In this document: positions 7,940-16,894 of the stretch, in pieces
Layout: each line of letters opens with the position of its first letter
Numbering within the stretch: position 1 is the stretch's first letter
Source of the DNA: Bacteroides oleiciplenus YIT 12058
Lineage (GTDB): Bacteria; Bacteroidota; Bacteroidia; Bacteroidales; Bacteroidaceae
Assembly (NCBI RefSeq): GCF_000315485.1
Contig: NZ_JH992944.1
Coordinates: 570,703 to 634,702, forward strand
Direction of reading: 5' to 3'
Length of the DNA: 64,000 nt
Translations under genes and position numbers: made by a program
The notes under the pieces: model-generated
Database searches by the model: none
Told to the model about the DNA's origin: nothing
What the model saw: the letters and a program-made list of their open reading frames with translations, nothing else

Positions 7940-10900
7940 TTATTCTGTAGGAGATTGATGAATCACTAATGTCTTTTTTTCATGAGGTATCGGATAAGCA
8001 GTAATCCAAACTTCAGGAGATAAAGAGAGGTTCTTTTCATCATAAGCTAGCAGAAACACCTCTATATCTTTATTTTTAAAATTTTCATCTAACTCAAAAA
8101 AATAAGTATAATTGGAGTCAGATTGTACAGTCGTATTTTCCCATGGGTTAGCCGGATAAGAAGTTGCCCTGGAGGATGCTCCTATATATTGACCATCTAC
8201 TTTTAATGTGACATATGCCCCCTCTACGCCATGCTTCCCGTTTACAGCTACACAAAGGTAGCTATCAGGAGCAATCTCGTCCAACCGAAACATAGCTTTC
8301 CAAGTACCAGCACATCTCATTACAGAGGTATCAGCAAAAAGATTATTGGCTCTAAAGTTATCAGGCTCTATCTTTTTTCCAGCAGCATATACTTCCACTT
8401 CGGCTATTGCATCAGGAAAAGGTTTCATTTTAAGATACCTCATATGCTCCCCTACTTTTAGACTCATTGTTGCACCAGCCCAAAAGGATACAGGCCTCCA
8501 ACCCTTCAGATCGGATGAAATATAAGCAACATTGCCTTCATCAACCAACAAAGGTTGCAATTCATACTCGTTATTTACTTTTATAAGAATACTATCTACC
8601 AATAGACTTTCTCCAAGATCCAAACGAAAACAACCACCCTTTATTCGAATATCACCTTTTCTTTTTGATGGCCAAAATCCTGTCTTCATATTGCCATCAA
8701 ATAAATATTTATCCCAAACACCACGATTAACAAAGGCAGACTGATTAAAAAAAGCGTTACGAGCCGCCTCTACCTGTTTAATCTTTGTTGCTCCCGAACG
8801 ATATAGAGAACGAACTTCCATTGCATTATTATCTGCAGCAAACACCGTAGCCTCATATAAGGTATTTACATCATAAGGTACAGATACAGGAGATAAATCG
8901 ACAATTTTCCGATGATAAGATTTTGAGTATTTACCACCTTCAAAATTTATATTCATCGTTTTAGAATTACTCAATTTCTTTGTAACATCCTGCCCATCCA
9001 TTTCTATCTTTTCAACACTGGATAAATTATTTAATTTGATGTGCGCTTGCGTTCCTGCAAATCCCAATAAATTTATTTCAATCGGTTTCCCCGCTACATC
9101 TTTTATTATTTCAAAATCAATCCCTTCTACTCCAATACCATCCAGACTTTCATCTGCAGAAGCATAAAACAACATTGACCTGAACGGTAATACGGTAACT
9201 TCAACAGATTCTCCATAGTTGTAAATACCTAATATCTTTTCAACAGGATGATATAACCGGCACTTAACATGTTTACATTCTTCCAGACCGATCTCATGAT
9301 TTAACACAATATTGACTTTCTGAGGTTCCCAAGTCAAATTCCTCAATGTTATCAACCTCGTTTTATTATCTCCCCTCGAAACAGCATACTTCCCATAGGC
9401 TGGAGGTAGTTCTACACCATCTACCAATAAACCTGAAAAATTTCGATGTAGATTAAAAATTCTCGCCAATTTGGGAAACTCCCTATCTGATAATAGCCAA
9501 GGATTGCCATATATTTGAGGAGAAAGTAACAAAGACCTATTAAATGCCTGTAAAACAAGTTCATCTTCCCAATAATCCAAACAGGAAGAAAGGCAAACCC
9601 CATGGTCCTCTGTTAATCTTTTCAAATCAGGTACAATACCTCTTCCCAATGCTCCTACTCTATTGTGAGGAGCTGCACATGTATTGAATGAATTTACATC
9701 AATATAGCTCTCTTTGCCCTCCCACAAAAAAGTTGTTGCACATTGTTCCGCCTTTTTCAACCCTAAACGATGATTCAAAAGAATTAAGTCTGGAGAATAT
9801 TTCCTACACTCTCCAATCATATCCACAAAAAGATCTTCTTTCTCTTCTCTCAATGGACCACAAACTGCATCAAATTTAAAAAGAGCCCAATCATAATTAC
9901 GGCAGAGTGATACTAACATCTCTTTTCTTTCCTCTGCACTCTCCGGAGTATCCCCAAAACCATCTGGTCCTCCCCAAAGCCCTAAACGTACTCCATTCTG
10001 TTTAGTCTTTAGATAAGTAGAATCCAACCCTTTAGGGAATTTATTCTTAAACCGTTGGGAGTTTATACTCCCATAAATATTTTTACCATCAATCAACCCT
10101 GCATCAAAAGCATATATATCCAACCGCATCCCATATTCCTGACGAAGCCATTCAAAAAAATCCAAATTGGCCAATGTCTGTGATTCTGTAGTTCCTTCAT
10201 TAGTGTTGTTTATCCAAGAAAAATATTCTGCCTTTGACAAGCTTCTTTCAGTAATATCAGATTCTGAACCATGTTCCTTCAATATCTTCAAGACCTTATC
10301 TCTGTATTTTAATGCGGTTTTTGCATCATTCAACCAATTATATTGACCGATAGGATATGCATTCGCCAATAAATTCATATCCTCCGAAACTTGTTCTATC
10401 TTTTTCAGAGATAAAAAAATACGTTTCTTCAAACCTTCAGGATGAAACTGCTTGGCTCTGACATATATTCTGGAACCATAATAGGCCGTACATACAGCTT
10501 CATGCAAACATGCAGTCAAATAAGTACGATAAAATAGTTGGTATAAATCATTATATGTCGCAGATTCTAATAATGGTTTTACTTTTTCTATTTCAGATAC
10601 TGCTTCAGAAGCAAGTTTAACTCCATACTGTTTTTCTGTTATAATATAATTATAATATACACTATCCAGTTTTTCATCAGATTCTATCCATTGGTTATCA
10701 AATACTGACTTCACTTCAATAGCTAATGGAGATGATAACGATTTAAAGTGTACAGGAGCAATATGATTTATAATATCTTTCCAATAATGAAATGTTCTAT
10801 TTATGTTATGTTCAACATGAACCATAGGCGGATCAATCCACCTTCCAGACACATGCCTGCTATATCCCCATTTATTATTTTCATAATTTAGAGAGGAATG

Positions 10901-11989
10901 ATCTGTTAGATTTGTTCCTAAGGTATAAAAAACAGATGTAACTATATCATATGCACTTTGAAATGCTTTTCTAATGGGTAATAAAGCATCCTCACCATAC
11001 CTTGACGTAATAAATTCATTATAAATTTGCATTGGAGATACAGTTTGTTCTTCTGTCATCCGCTTCAATGCATACAACTGAATTTCATTAGCAGTTCCTA
11101 ATATGCTGGTGTCCCCATAACGATCCGTCCTTGCAACATATCCGGTAACATTGGGACAGTTAATATAACTACCCCATCTTTTCATTGTATATTCAGGCCA
11201 TGTGTTAGCAACAACACCTTGCCCACTGTATTCATTACCAGAATCAAACTCTACAATTGTAGGTCTATTCATCTTTCTGATATAGGAGTTATCCGGATGC
11301 GTCAGAAAGAAATCATGAGGGGTTTCTTTCATCATTAAAATGACCTTATCACTCTTTATATGCTCTATACATCCAACAGTACTCTTATACTCTTCTTCCG
11401 AATAAGCAAAAGTACGAATATAGAGTTTCTTTCCTCTTTCACCAATAACGACATCGGAAATAGCATTTACAACAGCTGCCAGTTTTTCCTCAGGGGTTTT
11501 CATATTCATTGAGTACTGCTTTTCCGCATAAGCTCCAGTTTCAATAAATGTTAGCACAAGTCCATCTGCTTCAGGAGCCCTGTTGAGCATCCGGCGATAG
11601 TCATCTTTAAACCATTCCCAGAATTTAGGATTATCCAGATTTATTGTACCATTAGGCCCTGTTCTAAAACACGATGGATAATAATCCAGAGAATATAAGC
11701 TATGATCCCAAAGCAACACTTCATCAATACCTTCTAAATGTGCAAGACGAATGAGTTTATTAACCTGTTCACATACTTTTTCTTCTTTAATGGCCTTTAA
11801 ATCATGGATGATCTCATGGGACAACTGAAGCTGATTGATATTATACTCTTTTGCTGTTTTTATTGTCCGGATAGCACGTTCCATATTGTCAGACAGAATA
11901 ATCCATCCCCTAACACTTCCATCTGCAAAAAGATTTGCAAAGAAAGATAAGAAAAAGAAACTAACTATTATAAATCTCCTGAGACTCAT
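7940..11989 (-). CDS. Large secreted protein with two glycosidase-like barrels plus discoidin-like module
   Basis: The product has 1349 residues with a signal peptide of about 22 residues. Residues about 25-330 form a TIM-barrel-like region (GWIILSDNMERAIRTIKTAKEYN, DGLVLTFIETGAY) followed by a helical part to about 580. I cannot assign this half to a family. Residues about 590-1000 resemble clan GH-D alpha-galactosidases (GH27/GH36): RLGLWGGPDGFGD, then LFKFDAVCG with Asp707 in the usual nucleophile position, and SSCLDYWEDE. Residues about 1100-1230 look like a discoidin/F5-8C carbohydrate-binding domain (CFRLDLGESLLVDSILIKV) and a beta-sandwich follows. The start codon overlaps the stop of the GH31 gene (ATGA), so translation is probably coupled. 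Inferred role: alpha-linked sugar removal in the periplasm; specificity unknown. Confidence 0.65.
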   Translation of the reverse strand: MSLRRFIIVSFFFLSFFANLFADGSVRGWIILSDNMERAIRTIKTAKEYNINQLQLSHEIIHDLKAIKEEKVCEQVNKLIRLAHLEGIDEVLLWDHSLYSLDYYPSCFRTGPNGTINLDNPKFWEWFKDDYRRMLNRAPEADGLVLTFIETGAYAEKQYSMNMKTPEEKLAAVVNAISDVVIGERGKKLYIRTFAYSEEEYKSTVGCIEHIKSDKVILMMKETPHDFFLTHPDNSYIRKMNRPTIVEFDSGNEYSGQGVVANTWPEYTMKRWGSYINCPNVTGYVARTDRYGDTSILGTANEIQLYALKRMTEEQTVSPMQIYNEFITSRYGEDALLPIRKAFQSAYDIVTSVFYTLGTNLTDHSSLNYENNKWGYSRHVSGRWIDPPMVHVEHNINRTFHYWKDIINHIAPVHFKSLSSPLAIEVKSVFDNQWIESDEKLDSVYYNYIITEKQYGVKLASEAVSEIEKVKPLLESATYNDLYQLFYRTYLTACLHEAVCTAYYGSRIYVRAKQFHPEGLKKRIFLSLKKIEQVSEDMNLLANAYPIGQYNWLNDAKTALKYRDKVLKILKEHGSESDITERSLSKAEYFSWINNTNEGTTESQTLANLDFFEWLRQEYGMRLDIYAFDAGLIDGKNIYGSINSQRFKNKFPKGLDSTYLKTKQNGVRLGLWGGPDGFGDTPESAEERKEMLVSLCRNYDWALFKFDAVCGPLREEKEDLFVDMIGECRKYSPDLILLNHRLGLKKAEQCATTFLWEGKESYIDVNSFNTCAAPHNRVGALGRGIVPDLKRLTEDHGVCLSSCLDYWEDELVLQAFNRSLLLSPQIYGNPWLLSDREFPKLARIFNLHRNFSGLLVDGVELPPAYGKYAVSRGDNKTRLITLRNLTWEPQKVNIVLNHEIGLEECKHVKCRLYHPVEKILGIYNYGESVEVTVLPFRSMLFYASADESLDGIGVEGIDFEIIKDVAGKPIEINLLGFAGTQAHIKLNNLSSVEKIEMDGQDVTKKLSNSKTMNINFEGGKYSKSYHRKIVDLSPVSVPYDVNTLYEATVFAADNNAMEVRSLYRSGATKIKQVEAARNAFFNQSAFVNRGVWDKYLFDGNMKTGFWPSKRKGDIRIKGGCFRLDLGESLLVDSILIKVNNEYELQPLLVDEGNVAYISSDLKGWRPVSFWAGATMSLKVGEHMRYLKMKPFPDAIAEVEVYAAGKKIEPDNFRANNLFADTSVMRCAGTWKAMFRLDEIAPDSYLCVAVNGKHGVEGAYVTLKVDGQYIGASSRATSYPANPWENTTVQSDSNYTYFFELDENFKNKDIEVFLLAYDEKNLSLSPEVWITAYPIPHEKKTLVIHQSPTE

Positions 11990-14793
11990 TTCAATATAAC
12001 TTTTATTTCTTTACCACTATATTTTATCCTCTTTATCACATCTTTACCTTTGAGTTTAATAATAAGGTCCCTGTCCTTTACTGCATAGTCGCCAGTGCGT
12101 TTTCCAACTATAAATTCCTTTGTACGATCATTCCACTTAAACGGAATAGTACTATAATTGCCATTTTTATATTTCAATGTCTCACCATCATCTTCATATA
12201 AATCGAAGCTTGCATTTTCCCCACCAAAGACATGAATTTCAAGCGGAACATCAACATTAATATTTTTCTCAACAGAAGTATAATAGGGGATGATAGAACC
12301 AGACTTCACAAACAAAGGCATTTTATCCAGAGGTGCGTCTGCTGTGATTGTAGTCCCTCCTTGGTAGATTGCACCAGTCCAGAAATCTACCCAAGTATAT
12401 CCTTGTGGCAAATATACAGAACGGGAAGTTGCTCCTGCCTCCAAAACGGGGCAAACCAAGAGAGCAGGTCCATACATAAACTGATCTTTACAGTCTAATA
12501 CATTTTGATCATAAGCAAAATCAAAAGCCAGTAAGCGCATTGGCGTATAATGCTCGTGAGTAACTTTACCTGATAGAGTATAAATATAAGGCAAAAGCCG
12601 ATATCGTAATTTTATAAGATCAGTACAGATACGTTGTACCTCTGGACCGTATGCCCATAACTCATTCGGTGCTTTCGTATCTCCCGGATAACGACGCCCA
12701 TGGCAGCGAAAAACGGGACAGAATGTTCCATACTGAAACCAACGTACAAACAATTCCTGATAATCTTTTTTAGACGGGTCTCCTCCTGAATAACCACCAA
12801 TGTCTGTAGTCCAGTAGGGAATTCCCGTTGCTGTAAAGTTTAATCCTGCTGCTACTTGCGTTTGTAATTCGGCAAATGTCGTTGGAATATCACCAGACCA
12901 GACAGCTGTTCCCCACTTTTGTTGGGAAGCCCATGCACAGCGGGTCAACAAATAAGGGCGGATATCGGGACGAGCTTTGGTTATTCCTTCATAAAAATGG
13001 GATGCATGAACCAAAGGATATACATTTCGTACTTTCTGGGCTGATCCGGCATAAGTATTAAGTGGTAAGTATGAGGCTACATGGTCAGGTTCCGGTCCAT
13101 CCAAAAACCAACCATCAATATTCAAGTCCACTAAAGAAGATACCTTATCCCAATACATCTTGGCTGCATCTGGATTAAAAGTATCATATATATAGCCGTC
13201 AATAGCTTTTGCTCCTTCCAATATATACCCTTTTTGTGACATTTCATTATAATTAGGGATACCTGGTTTGAAGCAGGGCCACATTGTCAGAACTACCTTC
13301 ATGTCATAAACGTTATGAAGACTATCCAACATTGAAGGAACATCAGGGAATAAAGTTTCATCAAACCTATGTGAACCTGTTCCGTACTTACCCCAATAAT
13401 GATAATCTATAAAGATAGTACTTGCAGGAATATCCTCTTCCTTCATTCTCTTGGCTACATCCATCACTTCTTTTTGAGTAGCATAACGATTACGGCTTTG
13501 GTGATAACCTAAAGCCCAATCGGGCAACATCGGAGCCACTCCCGTCAAAGAACGATATGCAGCCACTAAATCATCCATTTTATCACCAACAAAAAGATAA
13601 TAGTTAACGATCTTACCGTAATCAGAAGCCAAACTCATACCGGTACTATTGTCTGTATAAATAGTCCGGGAAGGATTATCCCAAAACAATCCCCAACGGC
13701 CAGTAGAATAAATAACCGGTACCGCAGCTTGCGTATTAAACTGAACCAGTTCCCGCTTGGCATTCCGCAAGTTCATCAAGTTATCTCTAAACTGGCCCAA
13801 ACCATATAAAGCTTCTTCATCCCGCAACTGGAACTTACAATATGCATTGACAGAATCTCCACATATATTCATTCTCGCTTTTTCAGGGAACTCTTTCAAT
13901 AAGATTTTCCCAGACTCATCAAGCAGACTGATATAGCCTTTATTCTTATTTACAGTAACAACTAAACGGGAAGAACGCAATACAATATTTTCCTGAGTAT
14001 CTTCCACTTTAAACTCTGCCACTTTTGCCTGTTGCGTTACGGCAAAACTCTTATATTCTTTTATTTCATTCTCAGAGCCGAACATCACATGTACACTTCC
14101 TATATTATAGGGTTGCAAATACAAAGTTCCGCCCGAAGTCTGAATCCATAAAGCCTGCTGTTTCTTTTCCCAAGAAAGAACAGTTTGTGGTTGTCCTTCC
14201 TTAGCCACGACTTGTAAGACATTAGGATGTACTACATCATGGTAATTCTCACCCAAAGAGACATCGCTAAAAATCCCTTTACTCCGTTTTTCTGCTATGA
14301 TTCTAATACGATCAAAATCAAATTTACCTGATAAAGTATACTCAGCATTTTCCAAATCAGGCACAGAAGCTGCGGTAGGACTATAAAAAACATATGCCTT
14401 ATCAGCCTCTTCAGAAAAATCGATACGCACTACAACCAACTGCGGCTCCTGCGTCTGTTTGACTTCAACAAATATTTTTTCACTATTACCTTTCTCAAAT
14501 GAAAAGCCCAAACGCGAGTTTCCTTTTTCTTTCAACGCCAGAAAACTACACCAAACTGTTCCATTCACATCGTTCAATTGCACATCTCTATACATACTCA
14601 CCTTTTTAGAAGAGGCATCTAAATGCCAACACATTTCAGGCGCAGCAACAGATGCTATCTTCAGACTTCCTTTTTCTTGCTTTACAGAGGTCATATCCCC
14701 TTTCCAGGAATCCTTTAATACAGGCTGTTTTTGAGCATATACAATAGAAACTGAACAAAATAAGATACTGAGAATCAAAATTATATTTTTCAT
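11986..14793 (-). CDS. GH31 alpha-glycosidase (alpha-glucosidase/alpha-xylosidase type)
   Basis: The product has 935 residues with signal peptide MKNIILILSILFCSVSIVYA. An extra N-terminal beta-sandwich (about 21-185) precedes the GH31 N-domain (about 190-420), the barrel and a DUF5110-like C-terminal region. The expected retaining-enzyme residues are visible: nucleophile Asp565 in GWFLDGPEPD and acid/base Asp635 in VWSGD. RWFQYGTFCPVFRCHG is also a GH31 landmark. No PA14 insert, common in Bacteroides alpha-xylosidases, is apparent. The gene lies 9 bp after the GH63-like gene and overlaps the next gene by 4 bases, so these three form one operon. Family known; the exact alpha-linkage (glucose, xylose or galactose) is open. 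Confidence 0.9.
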   Translation of the reverse strand: MKNIILILSILFCSVSIVYAQKQPVLKDSWKGDMTSVKQEKGSLKIASVAAPEMCWHLDASSKKVSMYRDVQLNDVNGTVWCSFLALKEKGNSRLGFSFEKGNSEKIFVEVKQTQEPQLVVVRIDFSEEADKAYVFYSPTAASVPDLENAEYTLSGKFDFDRIRIIAEKRSKGIFSDVSLGENYHDVVHPNVLQVVAKEGQPQTVLSWEKKQQALWIQTSGGTLYLQPYNIGSVHVMFGSENEIKEYKSFAVTQQAKVAEFKVEDTQENIVLRSSRLVVTVNKNKGYISLLDESGKILLKEFPEKARMNICGDSVNAYCKFQLRDEEALYGLGQFRDNLMNLRNAKRELVQFNTQAAVPVIYSTGRWGLFWDNPSRTIYTDNSTGMSLASDYGKIVNYYLFVGDKMDDLVAAYRSLTGVAPMLPDWALGYHQSRNRYATQKEVMDVAKRMKEEDIPASTIFIDYHYWGKYGTGSHRFDETLFPDVPSMLDSLHNVYDMKVVLTMWPCFKPGIPNYNEMSQKGYILEGAKAIDGYIYDTFNPDAAKMYWDKVSSLVDLNIDGWFLDGPEPDHVASYLPLNTYAGSAQKVRNVYPLVHASHFYEGITKARPDIRPYLLTRCAWASQQKWGTAVWSGDIPTTFAELQTQVAAGLNFTATGIPYWTTDIGGYSGGDPSKKDYQELFVRWFQYGTFCPVFRCHGRRYPGDTKAPNELWAYGPEVQRICTDLIKLRYRLLPYIYTLSGKVTHEHYTPMRLLAFDFAYDQNVLDCKDQFMYGPALLVCPVLEAGATSRSVYLPQGYTWVDFWTGAIYQGGTTITADAPLDKMPLFVKSGSIIPYYTSVEKNINVDVPLEIHVFGGENASFDLYEDDGETLKYKNGNYSTIPFKWNDRTKEFIVGKRTGDYAVKDRDLIIKLKGKDVIKRIKYSGKEIKVILK

Positions 14794-14802
14794 AATCGAC
14801 TA

Positions 14803-16716
14803 TTATTTACAACATTTACTTACAACTCCATTCTCCATAAGAGAGATATACCCCAATAAAGCGCCCCAATGGTAGAACTTATCACTTCGCACAACATCAT
14901 CACCTTCACCAGTGAGAGCATTATAATTCTCAAAGACATATCCATGCGATAACCAGGATTTCAATAATAATTTTTGAGATTTTTCGGCAAAGGCATGTCT
15001 CACTTCCGGAAATTCATAATTATTCAATCCCAGGTACACCAAAAAATTCAATGGTGCCCAAATGCGTCCCCGCCAATACTCATTATCTTTAAATGCAGGA
15101 TCATTTTTAGGAACAGAAGGTATTATATATTCCCCCCAGAATTCATCAGTATCCAGTAAATGCTCTTTTATCATCCTTTCCGCTTGACTCTGTGTAGGCA
15201 CTTTTGCCAGCAATGGATAAAAACAAGTGGGTGAAGTACGATAATTAAATTTCAGATCTCTGGTAGAACGATTATAGTAAAATCCAGTCTTATCATCCCA
15301 TAATCCTGCCAAATTGTTACGATAATATTCCGCACGTTTTCTAAGTTCGGTTACATCTTTTTTATAGCCAAGTTCTTCCGCTATTAAAGCCAGATAATCA
15401 CAATCCATAATATATAAAGAAGACATACCTACATCATGCTGTTCCAGCAAATGTTTTTGCTTATTAAAAGGCACTCCATCATACATTGGCGAATTATCCA
15501 ATCCTGATTCCAAAACAGCACCATAATGACAATCCGTATCAAACTCAGACCTGAAATAAGTAACCTTTTCATAAGGATTACTACCTAAGCACAATAACCC
15601 TCTATCCTCTCTATTCTGGCTCCACCAGCGATTCCAGGTTAGTAATTCTTTATACAATAACTCCAAGAACCATTTTTCCTGATATTGCTTATATATTGTC
15701 CAGACAGCCAAAGAACCAACAGGTGGCTGAGAACGATCTCTTGATTTAAAATTATTGCTATAAAAACAGTTGGGTACAAATCCACGCTCTGTTATTGCTT
15801 TAGTTATCTCTACAGCATTTGCATAAGCCAATTCTTTATTACCAACAGCGAGCATCATCGATGCAAAGTAAGTATCCCAGCAGAACAGTGTGAAACCACC
15901 AAAATCTTCACTGGCAAACCATTCGGAACTCCAAATCCGGCTTACAGGAGTAATCACTCTCCTAATACCAGGATCATATATATTATCCCAAGCCAAAACA
16001 CTTTGCATGGCATTATAACAATCATAATTTGCACCAAACTGTTTCTGATTAGAATTAATAAAATCCCGGGCACGATTATTAATAAAAGCAATTGCATCAT
16101 CTAATCCCATATTTTCTCCGCAACAGATAGCAACCGGAGTATCTAAAGACAGAATAAACTCCCTTCCTTTTTTTTCCAGAAGTTCACCCTCTATATAAGT
16201 TTTTATTTCAACAACTTTATCACGTGATGCCAATGTAAATCCTAAACTATCCACGCTAAGTGTATTGCCCCGTTTCCAAAGACTTTCAGGGATAACCACC
16301 AATCGTCCTCCTTTCTTCGTCTCAGTCAGTGGTCTGATTAGAATTATATTTTTAAGCCCCATAGCAGCACTTTCTACCTGTAACTTATATCCTCTCCAAT
16401 CTATGGTCATTTTGGTATAAGCTCCATCAAATGAATGAGGTCCCGGCTGCAATAACGGTGCCTCTTTAGCTCTATCTCCGATTCTGAATTTCCTCACGCG
16501 ACTCCCATCTGTATCCATCATATTCAGGTCGACAGCAAAGCCATAAGGAAGAAATACATGAGTCAACACACTACGAGTATCCCAAGTGTTCCAACCGGAA
16601 GCCAATCGTTTTTGCAAACTCTCATATAATTCTTCAGGAGTGTTACCTGAAATGACCTTAATAGGATAGATAAACAGCCCTACTAAAAACAATCCGATCA
16701 ATAAGTGCTTTTTCAT
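14803..16716 (-). CDS. GH63/GH37-like (alpha/alpha)6-barrel glycosidase
   Basis: The product has 637 residues with an N-terminal signal segment. The central motifs ESGLDNSPMYD (Asp407 as candidate acid) and EYWRGRIWAPLNFLVYLGL are hallmarks of the GH63 mannosyl-oligosaccharide glucosidase and GH37 trehalase clan; HGYVFENYNALTGEG near the C-terminus provides a candidate catalytic base Glu. A beta-sandwich of about 230 residues precedes the helical barrel, as in bacterial GH63 proteins. It is the first gene of an operon with GH31 and the two-barrel protein, driven by the promoter at 16787-16855. Inferred: release of an alpha-linked glucose or related sugar. GH63 is favoured over GH37 by the N-domain. 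Confidence 0.8.
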   Translation of the reverse strand: MKKHLLIGLFLVGLFIYPIKVISGNTPEELYESLQKRLASGWNTWDTRSVLTHVFLPYGFAVDLNMMDTDGSRVRKFRIGDRAKEAPLLQPGPHSFDGAYTKMTIDWRGYKLQVESAAMGLKNIILIRPLTETKKGGRLVVIPESLWKRGNTLSVDSLGFTLASRDKVVEIKTYIEGELLEKKGREFILSLDTPVAICCGENMGLDDAIAFINNRARDFINSNQKQFGANYDCYNAMQSVLAWDNIYDPGIRRVITPVSRIWSSEWFASEDFGGFTLFCWDTYFASMMLAVGNKELAYANAVEITKAITERGFVPNCFYSNNFKSRDRSQPPVGSLAVWTIYKQYQEKWFLELLYKELLTWNRWWSQNREDRGLLCLGSNPYEKVTYFRSEFDTDCHYGAVLESGLDNSPMYDGVPFNKQKHLLEQHDVGMSSLYIMDCDYLALIAEELGYKKDVTELRKRAEYYRNNLAGLWDDKTGFYYNRSTRDLKFNYRTSPTCFYPLLAKVPTQSQAERMIKEHLLDTDEFWGEYIIPSVPKNDPAFKDNEYWRGRIWAPLNFLVYLGLNNYEFPEVRHAFAEKSQKLLLKSWLSHGYVFENYNALTGEGDDVVRSDKFYHWGALLGYISLMENGVVSKCCK

Positions 16717-16786
16717 TGTTTAAAGACTAAATTAGACATCAGTTAAACTTCTCATATGGAAGGTTTCAGGAATACTTCCACGAATG

Positions 16787-16855
16787 CAAAATAAAAGCCT
16801 TAGTCTTAAAAAACAGAGCCATCCTTTATTAATTGGACATTAAAAAAGCGCTTAA
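16787..16855 (-). promoter_or_regulatory. Promoter with 11-bp repeat operator for the GH63-GH31 operon
   Basis: On the minus strand a -7-like element TTATTTTG lies at 16794-16787. Boxes upstream are TTAAG at 16855-16851, TTAAT at 16843-16839, TTAAT at 16832-16828 and TTAAG at 16809-16805. Spacing is 12, 11, 23, then 15 bp to the -7 element. The first two boxes overlap the terminator hairpin of the upstream regulator gene (16842-16877), so part of this similarity could come from the hairpin arm. Confidence 0.6.
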
Positions 16856-16877
16856 TTGTTATGATTAAGCGCTTTTT
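16842..16877 (-). terminator. Rho-independent terminator after the regulator gene
   Basis: A 14-bp perfect stem pairs AAAAAGCGCTTAAT (to 16856) with ATTAAGCGCTTTTT (16864-16877) around a 7-base loop. On the minus strand it ends in a run of T. It lies 17 bp downstream of the regulator stop codon and separates that gene from the GH63 operon. Confidence 0.85.
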
Positions 16878-16894
16878 CTTACTTTAAGAAATTA

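Noticed and set aside
16842..16877. Terminator arm as sole cause of the repeat-box match before the GH63 gene
   Set aside because: Only two of the four boxes overlap the hairpin; the boxes at 16828 and 16805 and the 15-bp distance to the -7 element lie outside it.
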